A stretch of DNA of 58,348 bases, taken from the NCBI RefSeq assembly GCF_001463745.1, contig NZ_BBWJ01000053.1:1-58348 (forward strand), given 5' to 3'. Within the stretch, counting starts at the first letter, position 1. Every line of letters begins with the position of its first letter. This document shows positions 28,008 to 37,494 of the stretch, in pieces. Under the pieces are notes generated by a model. The model ran no database searches. It worked only from the letters and a program-made list of their open reading frames with translations, and had not been told where the DNA came from. A program made the translations under genes and the position numbers. The DNA is from Aureimonas sp. AU22 (GTDB taxonomy: Bacteria; Pseudomonadota; Alphaproteobacteria; Rhizobiales; Rhizobiaceae).

Positions 28008-28127
28008 CGGGGCTCCTCGGGCGCGTCGCGGCGCCCCTTCCAAGATGGCGGCTTCAGCAGCCGCGGCTCGCGGCCGCAGCTATCACGGGGTCGGGGTTTG
28101 AAACAAGCGCAAGGCGGTCCCGGACGC

Positions 28128-28655
28128 TCAGTGAAGCGTGCGCGGTCCGCGGTCCGCCGGGTCGTCGTCGCGCCCGTCGATCGCCTTCCACGGACTGGCG
28201 CCGTCGCCGTCGCGGCGCTGGAAGTCGCCGCCCTGGAGATCGATCACCTCGGGGCCCGGTCGGCGATACGGCGCGTCGCGGCGTCCGGTCGGCCCGACCA
28301 CGACGATCCGCGAGCGAAGGCGGTGCCAGACGAAGTCGCGCACGGGGGGCAGGAACAGGAGAAGGCCGAAGACGTCGGTGACGAAGCCGGGCAGGATCAG
28401 GAGGATACCGGCCAGCGCAATCATCGCGCCATGCACGATCTCGCGCTCGGGGACGCGGCCCGCCCGCGCCTCGGCCTGCGCCGCGCGCAGGGTCGACAGG
28501 GTCTGGCGCTTCAGAAGCGCCGCGCCGAGCACGATCGCGGCGATCACGAGCGCGAGGGTCGGCCACACGCCGATCTCGCCGCCCACCCAGATGAAGACGC
28601 CGATCTCGACGAGCGGCAGCGCCAGAAGCGCGAGGGGGATGAGGATCAGCGGCAT
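28128..28655 (-). CDS. fxsA: FxsA family membrane protein
   Basis: A 175-residue protein with FxsA features: N-terminal helix LILIPLALLALPLVEIGVFIWVG, a second (WPTLALVIAAIVLGAALLKRQ), and GAMIALAGILLILPGFVTDVFGLLLFLPPVR with the family LPGFxTD signature, then a charged Arg-rich tail of about 55 residues. E. coli FxsA modulates phage exclusion; the general role is unknown. ATG 28655 precedes the first helix. It sits between secB and the divergent timA-like gene as in rhizobia. Confidence 0.9.
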   Translation of the reverse strand: MPLILIPLALLALPLVEIGVFIWVGGEIGVWPTLALVIAAIVLGAALLKRQTLSTLRAAQAEARAGRVPEREIVHGAMIALAGILLILPGFVTDVFGLLLFLPPVRDFVWHRLRSRIVVVGPTGRRDAPYRRPGPEVIDLQGGDFQRRDGDGASPWKAIDGRDDDPADRGPRTLH

Positions 28656-28730
28656 TCGCGAACTCTTCGAGTCTCCGGTCCAGCGGGACGATCCCGCCGG
28701 GCACCCAACATAGGACGCGGAAGCGTGAAT

Positions 28731-28759
28731 TTGAATGCGCGGGGTCATGCCTCTATATG
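28731..28759 (+). promoter_or_regulatory. Sigma-70-type promoter of the timA-mltA-smr operon
   Basis: TTGAAT (28731-28736), 17 bp, TATATG (28754-28759; with CTATAT in register at 28753-28758) matches the alphaproteobacterial consensus. The predicted start near 28766 lies 13 nt before TTG 28779 and 40 nt before ATG 28806. Confidence 0.65.
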
Positions 28760-28805
28760 ATGCGGACATAACCATCGCTTGATCTTCGGGACACACGGCA
28801 TCTTC

Positions 28806-29498
28806 ATGGGCTTCGGGACGATCTTCTTTATCGTGGTGGCGGCGATCGTCCTGTACCAGCTGCGCTCCGTGCTCGGCCGGCGGACCGGAAGCGAGCGTCC
28901 GCCGTTCGATCCCTATTCCCGCCCGACCGACGGTCCGGCGCCCGCGCAGGGCAACGTGGTCACCTTGCCCTCGCGCCGCGTCAACCCGGACGAGACGGCC
29001 GCCTCCCCCTACGAGGCGATCGACAAGGTCGCGGTGCCCGGCACCCCGGCGAACGAGGGCCTTCGCCGGATCCGGGATGCCGATCCGAGCTTTGCGGTCG
29101 ACACGTTCGTCGAGGGCGCCAAGACCGCCTACGAGATGATCGTCACCGCCTTTGCCGACGGCGATCGCAAGCTTCTGCAGAACCTCCTGTCGCCCGAGGT
29201 GTACCAGGGCTTCGATGCCTCCATCACCGAGCGCGAGCGTCGGGGCGAGCGGCTGCAGTCCTCGTTCGTCGGCATCAACGAGGCGACGGTCACCGGTGCC
29301 GAGCTGAAGGATCGCGAGGCGCTGGTGACGGTGCGCATCGTCTCGCAGCTCATTTCCGCGACGCTGAAGGCCGACGGCACCGTGGCGGACGGCGATCCCG
29401 AGACCGTGGTCGAGGTGATCGACGTCTGGACCTTCGCCCGCGACACGCGCTCGCGCGATCCGAACTGGCGCCTGGTGGAAACCGAGTCCGAGGACTGA
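28806..29498 (+). CDS. Tim44/TimA-like membrane-anchored protein
   Basis: A 230-residue protein with one N-terminal helix (GTIFFIVVAAIVLYQL), the RSVLGRRTGSERPPFDPY motif characteristic of alphaproteobacterial TimA, a linker, and a C-terminal Tim44/MRPL45 domain (FVEGAKTAYEMIVTAFADGDRKLL...). It probably acts at the inner membrane; a protein-translocation role is suggested only by analogy with mitochondrial Tim44. ATG 28806 is preferred; TTG 28779 would add nine residues. First gene of an operon with mltA, smr and an XRE regulator. Confidence 0.9.
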   Translation: MGFGTIFFIVVAAIVLYQLRSVLGRRTGSERPPFDPYSRPTDGPAPAQGNVVTLPSRRVNPDETAASPYEAIDKVAVPGTPANEGLRRIRDADPSFAVDTFVEGAKTAYEMIVTAFADGDRKLLQNLLSPEVYQGFDASITERERRGERLQSSFVGINEATVTGAELKDREALVTVRIVSQLISATLKADGTVADGDPETVVEVIDVWTFARDTRSRDPNWRLVETESED

Positions 29499-29515
29499 CC
29501 TCCAGGCCGAGATCC

Positions 29516-30643
29516 ATGTCCGCGCCCACCGCTGAATCTCCGGCGTCGAAGGAAGGTTTGAGCTTCGCGCCGCTCCGCTTCGCCGACCTGCCCGCCTGGG
29601 GCCGCGCCGATCACCGGCCGGCCCTTTTCGCGTTCCGCCGCTCCGCGCCGGCGATCGTCGGCTCCGCCGTGCCGCCGTCGCCCTCCGGCTTGTCGCCCTC
29701 CGATTTCGCCGTGGCAGCCCGTGCGGCGCTGGACGATGCGGGCGAGCCGACGGCGCACGAGGCGCGCGCCTTCTTCGAGCACTTCTTCCGTCCCGCCGCG
29801 ATCCTCGAAGGCGGCACCCCGGCGCCCGGCTTCGTCACCGGCTACTACGAGCCCGAGCTTCCGGCCTCGCGCACGCCCACGGCCCGCTTCCGCGTTCCCC
29901 TCTACGGCCGGCCGGACGACCTCGTTTCGGTGGAGGAGGGCGAGAGCGTCGAGGGGCTGGAGGGTGGTGCGCGCTTTGCCATGGCGGGACCGGCGGGACG
30001 CCCCGTCGCCTATCCCGACCGGGCGGCGATCGAGGCGGGGCACCTTGCGGGACGGGGGCTGGAAATCGCCTACCTCGAAAGCCCCGTCGACGCCTTCTTC
30101 GTCCATGTCCAGGGCTCGGCCCGGCTCCGCCTGCCGGACGGCGAGACGATGCGCGTCGGCTATGCCGCCAAGAACGGCCATCGCTTCACCGCGATCGGCC
30201 GCGTCCTTGTGCAAGGTGGGGAACTGCCGCTCGAGGGGGCGGACATGGACGGCATCCGCCGCTGGCTGGCGGCGCATCCGGATCGCACGCAAGCGCTTCT
30301 GCCGCAGAACCGCTCCTTCATCTTCTTCCGCGAGGTCGCGGTGGAGCCGGGCGCCGGGCCGATCGGCGGGGCCGGCGTCCCGCTGACGCCGCTCGGCTCG
30401 CTCGCCGTGGATGCGAGCCTCCATGCCTACGGCATGCCGGTCTTCGTGGACGCGCCGAGCCTCGTCATCGCCGGCGCGCCGTTCGGGCGGTTGCTGATCG
30501 CGCAGGACACGGGATCGGCGATCCTCGGCTCCGCGCGCGGCGACATCTTCGTCGGTTCCGGCGAGGAAGCGGGCCGCATCGCCGGGGCGATCCGCCACGA
30601 GGCGCGCTTCCTCGCGCTGCTGCCGAAGGATGTCCGGCGGTGA
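29516..30643 (+). CDS. mltA: Membrane-bound lytic transglycosylase A family protein
   Basis: A 375-residue MltA-domain protein cleaving peptidoglycan glycan strands to 1,6-anhydro products. GFVTGYYEPELPASRTP starts the domain, VDAFFVHVQGSARLRLPDG and YAAKNGH follow, and the C-terminal 3D domain has LIAQDTGSAILGSARGDIFVGSG with conserved aspartates. Unlike E. coli MltA, no signal peptide or lipobox is visible at the N-terminus, so its route to the periplasm is unclear. It follows timA by 17 bp and overlaps smr (GTGA). Confidence 0.92.
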   Translation: MSAPTAESPASKEGLSFAPLRFADLPAWGRADHRPALFAFRRSAPAIVGSAVPPSPSGLSPSDFAVAARAALDDAGEPTAHEARAFFEHFFRPAAILEGGTPAPGFVTGYYEPELPASRTPTARFRVPLYGRPDDLVSVEEGESVEGLEGGARFAMAGPAGRPVAYPDRAAIEAGHLAGRGLEIAYLESPVDAFFVHVQGSARLRLPDGETMRVGYAAKNGHRFTAIGRVLVQGGELPLEGADMDGIRRWLAAHPDRTQALLPQNRSFIFFREVAVEPGAGPIGGAGVPLTPLGSLAVDASLHAYGMPVFVDAPSLVIAGAPFGRLLIAQDTGSAILGSARGDIFVGSGEEAGRIAGAIRHEARFLALLPKDVRR

Positions 30644-31182
30644 GGCGCCGGCGCGACCTGTCGGGCGAGGAGCGCCGCCTCTGGGCGAGCGTCGCGCGTT
30701 CCGCCGTGCCGCTTGCGGGAAAGGCGACGCCGGAGCTTCCGCCGGAGCCCGAAGCCCCGCCGGCGCCCGCCAAAGCCGAACCGCCGAAGGTCGGCGGCCT
30801 CGCGGCAGCCTTTCCGGCCACGGTCCGCCCGCGCGCCGCCCCTGCGGCGCCCGCCCTTCAGCCCATCGACCGGCCGGTGCGGCGCAAGATCGGCAAGGGC
30901 CGGATCGAGCTGGAGGACCGGATCGACCTCCACGGCTGGACGGAGGCCGTCGCGCACGGCGCGCTTCTGCACTTCCTGCGCTCCGCCAAGGCGCGGGGCC
31001 TGCGCCATGTCCTCGTGATAACCGGGCGGGGCGCCTCGTTCGGCTCGACGGGGAGCCTCAAGCGCGCGCTGCCGCACTGGTTCTCGACCCCCGACTTCCG
31101 CACCCTCGTGTCGGGCTACGACCAGGCCGAGCGCGGCCATGGCGGCGAGGGTGCGTTCTACGTGCGGATGCGCAGGCGATGA
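30640..31182 (+). CDS. Smr domain protein
   Basis: A 180-residue protein: basic N-terminus, Pro/Ala-rich linker (about residues 25-75), then an Smr domain with the hallmark RIDLHGWTEAVAHGAL, VLVITGRGASFGSTGSLKRALPHWF and a final GGEGAFYVRMRR. Smr domains are nucleases or nucleic-acid-binding modules related to the MutS2 C-terminus. GTG start overlaps the mltA stop, and its own stop overlaps the next ATG, giving coupled translation. Confidence 0.9.
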   Translation: MRRRRDLSGEERRLWASVARSAVPLAGKATPELPPEPEAPPAPAKAEPPKVGGLAAAFPATVRPRAAPAAPALQPIDRPVRRKIGKGRIELEDRIDLHGWTEAVAHGALLHFLRSAKARGLRHVLVITGRGASFGSTGSLKRALPHWFSTPDFRTLVSGYDQAERGHGGEGAFYVRMRRR

Positions 31183-31577
31183 CGCCGTTCGGGCTCCGGG
31201 TGCGCACGCTGCGCGCCGAGCGCGGCATCACGCAAGGGCAGATGGCGCAGGCGCTCGGCGTCTCGGCGGCCTATCTCTCGGCGCTGGAGCACGGCAAGCG
31301 CGGCCGCCCGACCTGGTCGATGCTCCAGCGCATCATCGGCTATCTCAACGTGATCTGGGACGACGCCGAAGAGCTGGAGCGCCTGGCCGAGCTGTCCCAT
31401 CCCAAGGTGGTCCTCGAAACCGGAGCCTTGAGCCCCGAGGCGACGGCCTTCGCCAATCGTCTCGCCGAGACCCTGCCGCTTCTGGCCGCGGCCGACATCG
31501 CCGCGCTGGACACACTGTTGCAGGAAGCTGCGGCCCGGGCGGAATCCACGGAGCGCGCCCGGCGCCGGCGCCCCTGA
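31179..31577 (+). CDS. XRE family transcriptional regulator
   Basis: A 132-residue protein with an N-terminal helix-turn-helix (RAERGITQGQMAQALGVSAAYLSALEHGKRGRP) and an alpha-helical C-terminus. The HTH closely resembles HipB/Cro-type domains. It overlaps smr by 4 bp (ATGA) at the end of the timA-mltA-smr operon, a conserved rhizobial arrangement. Target genes unknown; it may autoregulate the operon. Confidence 0.88.
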   Translation: MTPFGLRVRTLRAERGITQGQMAQALGVSAAYLSALEHGKRGRPTWSMLQRIIGYLNVIWDDAEELERLAELSHPKVVLETGALSPEATAFANRLAETLPLLAAADIAALDTLLQEAAARAESTERARRRRP

Positions 31578-31580
31578 CCG

Positions 31581-32522
31581 TCAGGGGAAGATCGCCTCGA
31601 GGTCGTCGATCTTCTCGTTCACCAGCCAGCCGTAGTAATTCTCCTCCGGCAGGCGGCCGGCCCCCGTCCGGTTGGCGGCGGCGAGCGTCTGCGCACGGCC
31701 AAACGGGTCGCCGACGTTGTAGAGCGTCGCCACGACGCCCGGGTTGGGGGAGATGTCGAAGCCCGCGATGTCGCGATAGGCATCGATCGAGGTGCGGATC
31801 ACGGCGGCCATGTAGGCGAGCGTCTGATCGGGGTCCATGATCGCGGCATAGACCTCGCCGGCGTCGCGCATGTCGAGCTTCCGATAGCCCGAGACCCGGT
31901 GCACTATGTCGGAGACCGAGAGCGCCGTCAGCGGGTTGAGCTGGCCAAGGCCGAAGGTCTGCCCGGCATAGAAGGGCTGGAAGAACACCACGCCGAAGCG
32001 GTTGTCGGGATAGGTCGTCCCGTCCACCGTCCGGCCGCGGAACCGTTTGTCGAACACCGCCTCGCGGCAGGCCCAGAGCCGCGCGTCGCCGCGCGCATCG
32101 GTGCAGGCGGCGAACTCCGGCCGGGCGACGAAGTCGGCCACCGCTTGCCCGCGATAGCGGAAATCGACGCCGGACGTGAGGTAGGATGCCGCCTTGACGT
32201 AGTAGGTCTGCAGCCGGTCCATCGCGTCGACATTGTAGGTGTGCTCGCCGACCAAGGCCCCCGCGATGTGGATCGGCCGGATGCCGTAGGCGCGCGCCGC
32301 CTTGCGGATCTTGTCCTGAAGCGCGGTGTTGTCGGCGAGGAGCGCGTGGATCTTCTCGTACTTCGCCTCGAACGAGGAGCGGGTCGCCTTCGTGCGCGAG
32401 CGCGAGCCGCCGGGAATGTCCGGCTGCTCGGCATGGCGGTTGCCGGGCGGCACGCGTGTCTGCGCCACCGCCGGCTGAACGGCGAGGCAGGCGAGGACGA
32501 GGAGGCTTGCGATACGGATCAT
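31581..32522 (-). CDS. DUF1402 family periplasmic protein
   Basis: A 313-residue precursor with signal peptide (IASLLVLACLAVQPAVAQ, cleavage near residue 21). The mature part contains IHIAGALVGEHTYNVDAMDRLQTYYVKA and FGLGQLNPLTALSVSDIVHRVSGY, the DUF1402 core; the GQLNP and E-H-T-Y motifs loosely recall lytic-transglycosylase folds, but catalysis is unproven. Found mainly in Hyphomicrobiales. It converges on the XRE gene with 3 bp between the stops. Confidence 0.88.
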   Translation of the reverse strand: MIRIASLLVLACLAVQPAVAQTRVPPGNRHAEQPDIPGGSRSRTKATRSSFEAKYEKIHALLADNTALQDKIRKAARAYGIRPIHIAGALVGEHTYNVDAMDRLQTYYVKAASYLTSGVDFRYRGQAVADFVARPEFAACTDARGDARLWACREAVFDKRFRGRTVDGTTYPDNRFGVVFFQPFYAGQTFGLGQLNPLTALSVSDIVHRVSGYRKLDMRDAGEVYAAIMDPDQTLAYMAAVIRTSIDAYRDIAGFDISPNPGVVATLYNVGDPFGRAQTLAAANRTGAGRLPEENYYGWLVNEKIDDLEAIFP

Positions 32523-32677
32523 GACCGGCTCTACGGGACGATGCCAAGCGTTCCGCTAGCCCATCATGGCCGGGCGCGGGAAGCCTTTTCTGCCGAGATG
32601 CGCAGGGAACGCCGCTTGTGCGACCAAAGAATCACAACTGTCCCGGTCGCGAAATGCGCACGGCAGCGGCGATGCCG

Positions 32678-32693
32678 TGCTTCACGTGAAACA
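32678..32693. promoter_or_regulatory. parS: parS-like site, 15 of 16
   Basis: TGCTTCACGTGAAACA differs from consensus only at position 3. It lies between the DUF1402 and Lrp genes, about 9.4 kb right of the putative origin, so coding constraint does not explain it. Confidence 0.8.
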
Positions 32694-32708
32694 TCGAGCC
32701 CTTGGCGA

Positions 32709-33170
32709 TCAGGCGTATCGGGTGGGCAGCGCCACGTCCGATTTCACCGTCTCCATCGAGATATAGGCGGATACGTCGAACAGTTCGACGCGCGAGACGA
32801 GCCGCTTGTAGATCGTGTCGTAGTGCTCGACGTCGGGCAGTACGACCTTGAGGATGTAGTCGAAATTGCCGGTCAGCCTGTGCACCTCCACGATCTCCGG
32901 GATCGCCGCGAGCGCCGCTCGGAACTCGTCCAGCCAGGTGCCCGAATGGCGCGAGGTCTTCACGATCACGAAGACCGTGGTCGGCAGGTTGATCCGCTTG
33001 CGGTCCACCAGCGCCACGCGGCGCTTGAGATAGCCCTCGTCGCGCAGGCGCTGGATGCGGCGCGAACAGGCGGACGCGGACAGGGACGCGCGTTCGGCGA
33101 GTTCCTGCACCGGGCGGTCGGCGTCGTCCTGGAGAAGATCGAGGAGAAGGCGGTCGCGGTCGTCGAGCAT
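32709..33170 (-). CDS. Lrp/AsnC family transcriptional regulator
   Basis: A 153-residue regulator: N-terminal winged HTH ([41 protein letters not shown]) and a C-terminal RAM/AsnC ligand domain ([26 protein letters not shown]) that usually binds an amino acid. ATG 33170 starts the conserved domain. It is divergent from an amino-acid racemase gene, so regulation of that gene is a reasonable inference. Confidence 0.93.
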   Translation of the reverse strand: MLDDRDRLLLDLLQDDADRPVQELAERASLSASACSRRIQRLRDEGYLKRRVALVDRKRINLPTTVFVIVKTSRHSGTWLDEFRAALAAIPEIVEVHRLTGNFDYILKVVLPDVEHYDTIYKRLVSRVELFDVSAYISMETVKSDVALPTRYA

Positions 33171-33340
33171 GAAGACAGAATGCGCCGTTTGTATTCCTCG
33201 CGCAATGGATACGCGTGAAAGATCGTCATCATGCATGCCAGAAGCGTTTATCGTTCAGCGTGGGCCGAACTATGCGTGTCGTTTGCGCGGGTTGCGCGCT
33301 AGGCTCTGCGTCATCGAACTGGAGCGCACGGGAGAACGGA

Positions 33341-34066
33341 ATGAAGCGGATCGGGCTGATCGGGGGCATGAGCTGGGAATCCACCGCCGTCTACTACCGC
33401 CTGCTCAACGAGGCGGTGCGCAAGGCCGGCGGTCCCCTGGATTCGGCCGACATCCTCCTTCATTCGCTGAACTTCTCGCAAGTCGTCGCGCTGCAGAAGG
33501 CCGGCCGCTGGGATCTGGCCGCAGCCAAGCTCGCCGACAGCGCCCGGCGCCTGGAGCGGGCGGGCGCCGACTGCGTCCTCATCTGCACCAACACGATGCA
33601 TCTCGTCTCCGCCGAGGTGGCCGGCGCAGTGTCGATCCCCTTGATCGACATCATCGCCGAGACGGGCGCGGCCCTGCGGACGGCGGGTGCAAAACGTCCG
33701 CTGCTCCTGGCCACCCGCTACACGATGGAGCACGGCTTCTACGCCGACCGGCTGGAGCAGGCGGCGGGCTTGCGTCCCGTCGTGCCGAACGCCGCCGACC
33801 GCGAGACCGTGCACCGCGTGATCTTCGAGGAGCTCTGTGCCGGCCGCGTGCTCGAGGCTTCCCGGCGCGAGCTCATGGCCATCGTCGAGCGCGGCGTGGC
33901 GGCCGGCGCGGACGCGGTGATCCTCGGCTGCACCGAGATCGTCCTGTCGCTCGACCCGGACGCCCTGCCTGTGGCGGGCTTCGATTCCACCGCGATCCAC
34001 GCCGCCGCTGCCGCGCGCTTCGCACGGACGGCCGGAGACCAGCTTCGCGAACGCATGGTGGCGTAA
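33341..34066 (+). CDS. Aspartate/glutamate racemase family protein
   Basis: A 241-residue cofactor-independent racemase. MKRIGLIGGMSWESTAVYY is the typical YgeA/RacD N-terminus; the two catalytic cysteines lie in VLICTNTMH and VILGCTEIVL. The enzyme interconverts L- and D-aspartate or glutamate (broad-specificity in YgeA). ATG 33341 is preceded by GGAGAACGG. Divergent from the Lrp gene. Confidence 0.9.
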   Translation: MKRIGLIGGMSWESTAVYYRLLNEAVRKAGGPLDSADILLHSLNFSQVVALQKAGRWDLAAAKLADSARRLERAGADCVLICTNTMHLVSAEVAGAVSIPLIDIIAETGAALRTAGAKRPLLLATRYTMEHGFYADRLEQAAGLRPVVPNAADRETVHRVIFEELCAGRVLEASRRELMAIVERGVAAGADAVILGCTEIVLSLDPDALPVAGFDSTAIHAAAAARFARTAGDQLRERMVA

Positions 34067-34115
34067 ACGTCGGAGCTTCGACCCCCACCGGCCGAACGCC
34101 TGCAGGACCGCCACC

Positions 34116-34907
34116 ATGTGCCGCCTTCTCGCCTATCTCGGAACGCCGCTCTTCCTCGAAGACCTCCTGATCCGTCCGGAGGGCTCGCTGGTCTCGCAGT
34201 CCCTGGCGGCGCGCGAAGCGCGAACGGTGGTCAACGGCGACGGCTGCGGCCTCGGCTGGTACGGCGAGCGGCCGGAACCCGGCCTCTATCGCGGCGTCCT
34301 TCCCGCCTGGTCGGACGCCAACCTCGCCTCGCTCTGCCGGCAGATCCGCTCGGGACTGTTTCTGGCGCATGTGCGCGCGGCGACCTCGGGGGGCGTCTCC
34401 ACCGCCAACTGCCATCCGTTCGCGTTGGGCTCGCGCCTCTTCATGCACAACGGCCAGATCGGCGACTATACGCGGGTGCGCCGGCAGGTCGAGGGCATGA
34501 TCCCCGACGCCGCCTATGCCGCCCGCACCGGCACCTGCGACAGCGAGGCCCTGTTCCTGGCCGCTCTGGCGCACGGGCTGGAGGAGGACCCGGCCGGCGC
34601 CTTCGCCCGGACGCTCCGGGCGATCGAGGCCCTGAAAGGCCCCGGCGCCGAGCCGACGCGCTTTGCCGCCGTGCATTCAGACGGCGAGCGCCTCTTCGCC
34701 TTCCGCTGGGCGAGCGACGGCCAGCCGCCCTCCCTCTATTCGCGCTACGACGCCGGCGGCGTGATGATCGCTTCGGAGCCCTGCGGCGCCGATCCCGCGG
34801 CCTGGGTCGCCATGCCGTCGGGGAGCCTTCTGGAGGCCGGTCCCGGCGGTGCCTGGCTGCGCGCCTTCGAGGTGGACGCGAGCGTCGTCACGCGCCGCGC
34901 CGCCTGA
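34116..34907 (+). CDS. Class II glutamine amidotransferase
   Basis: A 263-residue Ntn-type glutaminase domain protein. The nucleophile is Cys2 (MCRLLAYLG), with GDGCGLGWYGE, FLAHVRAATSGGVSTANCHPFALG and FMHNGQIGDYTRVRR forming the glutamine site. It resembles stand-alone YafJ/EgtC-like amidotransferases. No ergothioneine genes are nearby, so EgtC is not claimed. Its amide acceptor is unknown. Confidence 0.88.
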   Translation: MCRLLAYLGTPLFLEDLLIRPEGSLVSQSLAAREARTVVNGDGCGLGWYGERPEPGLYRGVLPAWSDANLASLCRQIRSGLFLAHVRAATSGGVSTANCHPFALGSRLFMHNGQIGDYTRVRRQVEGMIPDAAYAARTGTCDSEALFLAALAHGLEEDPAGAFARTLRAIEALKGPGAEPTRFAAVHSDGERLFAFRWASDGQPPSLYSRYDAGGVMIASEPCGADPAAWVAMPSGSLLEAGPGGAWLRAFEVDASVVTRRAA

Positions 34908-35074
34908 CCCGCGCCCCCGTCGCCGGCGTGTCCCGCCTCTCGCCATCATATTGACGCGGCGATCGTTTCGGCTTCGCTGGAACGATTATCGCCTTTGTTG
35001 ACCCGTCCCCTGTTGGTCTCCGCCGCAAACAGGTGTAATGGCGGGTACGCCTCAAGAGATCGGCAGGTTTCCCG

Positions 35075-36919
35075 ATGCCCCATTACCGTTCCCGCACCAC
35101 CACGCATGGCCGCAACATGGCCGGAGCCCGCGGCCTGTGGCGCGCGACCGGCATGAAGGACGAGGATTTCGGCAAGCCGATCATCGCCGTCGTCAACTCC
35201 TTCACCCAGTTCGTGCCCGGCCACGTCCACCTCAAGGATCTCGGCCAGCTCGTGGCGCGTGAGATCGAGGCGGCCGGCGGCGTCGCCAAGGAGTTCAACA
35301 CGATCGCGGTCGACGACGGCATCGCGATGGGCCACGACGGCATGCTCTATTCGCTGCCGAGCCGCGAGATCATCGCGGACTCGGTGGAGTACATGGTCAA
35401 CGCGCACTGCGCCGACGCCATGGTCTGCATCTCCAACTGCGACAAGATCACGCCCGGCATGCTGATGGCGGCGCTGCGCCTCAACATTCCCGTCGTCTTC
35501 GTCTCGGGCGGCCCGATGGAGGCCGGCAAGGTCAAGCTCAGCGACGGCAAGATCCATGCGCTCGACCTCGTCGACGCCATGGTGGCGGCCGCCGACGACC
35601 GGATGTCGGACGAAGACGTGCAGGTGATCGAGCGTTCGGCCTGCCCGACCTGCGGATCGTGCTCGGGGATGTTCACCGCCAATTCGATGAACTGCCTGAC
35701 CGAAGCCCTCGGCCTGTCGCTGCCCGGCAACGGCTCGACGCTCGCCACCCATGCCGACCGCGAGGACCTGTTCCTCGAGGCCGGGCAGCGCATCGTCTCG
35801 CTCGCCAAGCGCTACTACGAGGGTGAGGACGAGACGGCCCTGCCGCGCACCATCGCCACGAAGGCCGCGTTCGAGAACGCCATGGCGCTCGATATCGCCA
35901 TGGGCGGTTCCACCAACACCGTTCTGCATATTCTCGCGGCCGCGCACGAGGCCGAGGTCGACTTCACCATGGCCGACATCGACCGCATGTCGCGCCGGGT
36001 GCCGTGCCTGTCCAAGGTCGCGCCGGCCAAAGCCGACGTCCATATGGAGGACGTCCACCGCGCCGGCGGCATCATGGCGATCCTCGGCGAACTCGGCCGG
36101 GCCGGCCTTCTCAACCTCGACGTGCCGACCGTTCACACCGCGACGATGCGCGAAGCGATCGCCAAATGGGACATTGCGACCAGCAAGGACCCGAGGGCGC
36201 TCAAGCTCTTCAGCGCGGCGCCCGGCGGCGTGCCCACCCAGGTCGCCTTCAGCCAGAACGCCCGCTGGAAGGAACTCGACACCGACCGCGCGGGCGGCGT
36301 CATCCGCGACCGCGAACACGCCTTCAGCCAAGACGGCGGGCTCGCGGTGCTCTTCGGCAACCTCGCCGAAGACGGCTGCATCGTGAAGACCGCGGGCGTC
36401 GACGAGAGCATCCTCCGGTTCTCGGGGAAGGCGCGCGTCTTCGAGAGCCAGGACGCCTCCGTGAAGGCGATCCTCTCGGGCGAGGTGCATCCGGGCGACG
36501 TGGTGCTGATCCGCTACGAGGGCCCGCGCGGCGGCCCCGGCATGCAGGAAATGCTCTATCCGACGAGCTACCTGAAGTCGAAGGGCCTCGGAAAGGCCTG
36601 CGCCCTCGTCACCGACGGGCGCTTCTCCGGCGGCTCCTCAGGCCTCTCGATCGGCCACGTCTCGCCGGAGGCGGCCGAAGGCGGTCTGATCGCGCTGGTG
36701 CACGAGGGCGACCCGATCGAGATCGACATTCCGAACCGCTCGATCCATCTGGCGGTGGACGATGCCGAGATCGCGCGCCGCCGCGGCGAGATGGCCGAGC
36801 GCGGGGCGCAGGCCTTCAAGCCGACCGAGGTGCGCAAGCGCAAGATCACGACGGCGCTGCGCGCCTACGCCTCGATGACCACCAGCGCCGCCCGCGGCGC
36901 CGTGCGCCAGGTCGACTGA
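35075..36919 (+). CDS. ilvD: Dihydroxy-acid dehydratase
   Basis: A 614-residue Fe-S dehydratase of branched-chain amino acid synthesis. [20 protein letters not shown] opens the protein; cluster cysteines occur in [12 protein letters not shown] and [19 protein letters not shown]; the C-terminal [23 protein letters not shown] holds the active-site serine. Length matches E. coli IlvD (616). It ends at a bidirectional hairpin terminator. The 167 bp upstream hold no recognisable attenuator. Confidence 0.97.
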   Translation: MPHYRSRTTTHGRNMAGARGLWRATGMKDEDFGKPIIAVVNSFTQFVPGHVHLKDLGQLVAREIEAAGGVAKEFNTIAVDDGIAMGHDGMLYSLPSREIIADSVEYMVNAHCADAMVCISNCDKITPGMLMAALRLNIPVVFVSGGPMEAGKVKLSDGKIHALDLVDAMVAAADDRMSDEDVQVIERSACPTCGSCSGMFTANSMNCLTEALGLSLPGNGSTLATHADREDLFLEAGQRIVSLAKRYYEGEDETALPRTIATKAAFENAMALDIAMGGSTNTVLHILAAAHEAEVDFTMADIDRMSRRVPCLSKVAPAKADVHMEDVHRAGGIMAILGELGRAGLLNLDVPTVHTATMREAIAKWDIATSKDPRALKLFSAAPGGVPTQVAFSQNARWKELDTDRAGGVIRDREHAFSQDGGLAVLFGNLAEDGCIVKTAGVDESILRFSGKARVFESQDASVKAILSGEVHPGDVVLIRYEGPRGGPGMQEMLYPTSYLKSKGLGKACALVTDGRFSGGSSGLSIGHVSPEAAEGGLIALVHEGDPIEIDIPNRSIHLAVDDAEIARRRGEMAERGAQAFKPTEVRKRKITTALRAYASMTTSAARGAVRQVD

Positions 36920-36944
36920 GCGGGGTCCGCCCGGTCTTCGATTG

Positions 36945-36979
36945 AAAAGGGCGTCGGTCGGCAGACCGGCGCCCTTTTT
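36945..36979. terminator. Bidirectional terminator between ilvD and the HxlR gene
   Basis: AAAAGGGCGTCGGTC and GACCGGCGCCCTTTTT pair over about 15 bp (one G-T) around a short GGCA loop, with A- and T-runs on the two sides. Confidence 0.85.
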
Positions 36980-36982
36980 CGT

Positions 36983-37384
36983 TCAGCGTGCGTCGAAGCG
37001 CGTGCGCGCGGCGTCCACGGTCTCGAGGTTCTCTTCCGCCCAGAGCCAGACCCCGCAGAAGGCCGCCCCGAGGCTGAGGCCGAGCGGGGTCAGGCGGTAG
37101 TCCACGTGGGGCGGCACCACGGGATGGACGGTGCGAGACACCAGCCCGTTGCGCTCCATCGCCCGAAGGGTCTGCGTCAGCATCTTCTGGCTGATCGTGC
37201 CGATGCGCCGCGACAGCTCGGTGAAGCGAAGCGTTCCGGCCGCGTCGAGCTCTTCCAGGATCAGAAGCGTCCATTTGTCGGCGACCGCGCCGATCAGGTC
37301 GTTGACGAGGGCCTCGACGCGCGGATCGACGACGGGCGAGGGGGCCTCGCAGGCTGCGGAGACGTTTGATGGCGATGCCGTCAT
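36983..37384 (-). CDS. HxlR family transcriptional regulator
   Basis: A 133-residue winged-helix protein: VADKWTLLILEELDAAGTLRFTELSRRIGTISQKMLTQTLRAMERNGLVSR is the HxlR/MarR-like core, and VDYRLTPLGLSL the wing. ATG 37384 with GAAGGAGAG upstream is chosen. Divergent from an SDR gene 110 bp away, which it probably regulates. Confidence 0.93.
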   Translation of the reverse strand: MTASPSNVSAACEAPSPVVDPRVEALVNDLIGAVADKWTLLILEELDAAGTLRFTELSRRIGTISQKMLTQTLRAMERNGLVSRTVHPVVPPHVDYRLTPLGLSLGAAFCGVWLWAEENLETVDAARTRFDAR

Positions 37385-37494
37385 GCCGACGCTCTCCTTC
37401 GGGTGCGTATCATTCTTCCCGGTGCCTTCTTCCCAACGGAAAGCATGGCGGCCCATATGCCGGGCTCCCGAGGGAAAACAAAGGGTCGACCCCC

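Noticed and set aside
32955-32976. Palindrome GTCTTCACGATCACGAAGAC in the Lrp gene
   Set aside because: Lies wholly in coding sequence, lacks the CACGTG core of parS and is explained by codons.
34908-35074. Possible attenuator or riboswitch before ilvD
   Set aside because: Only an imperfect inverted repeat around 34968-34993 is visible; no leader peptide with Ile/Leu/Val codons and no terminator/antiterminator pair.
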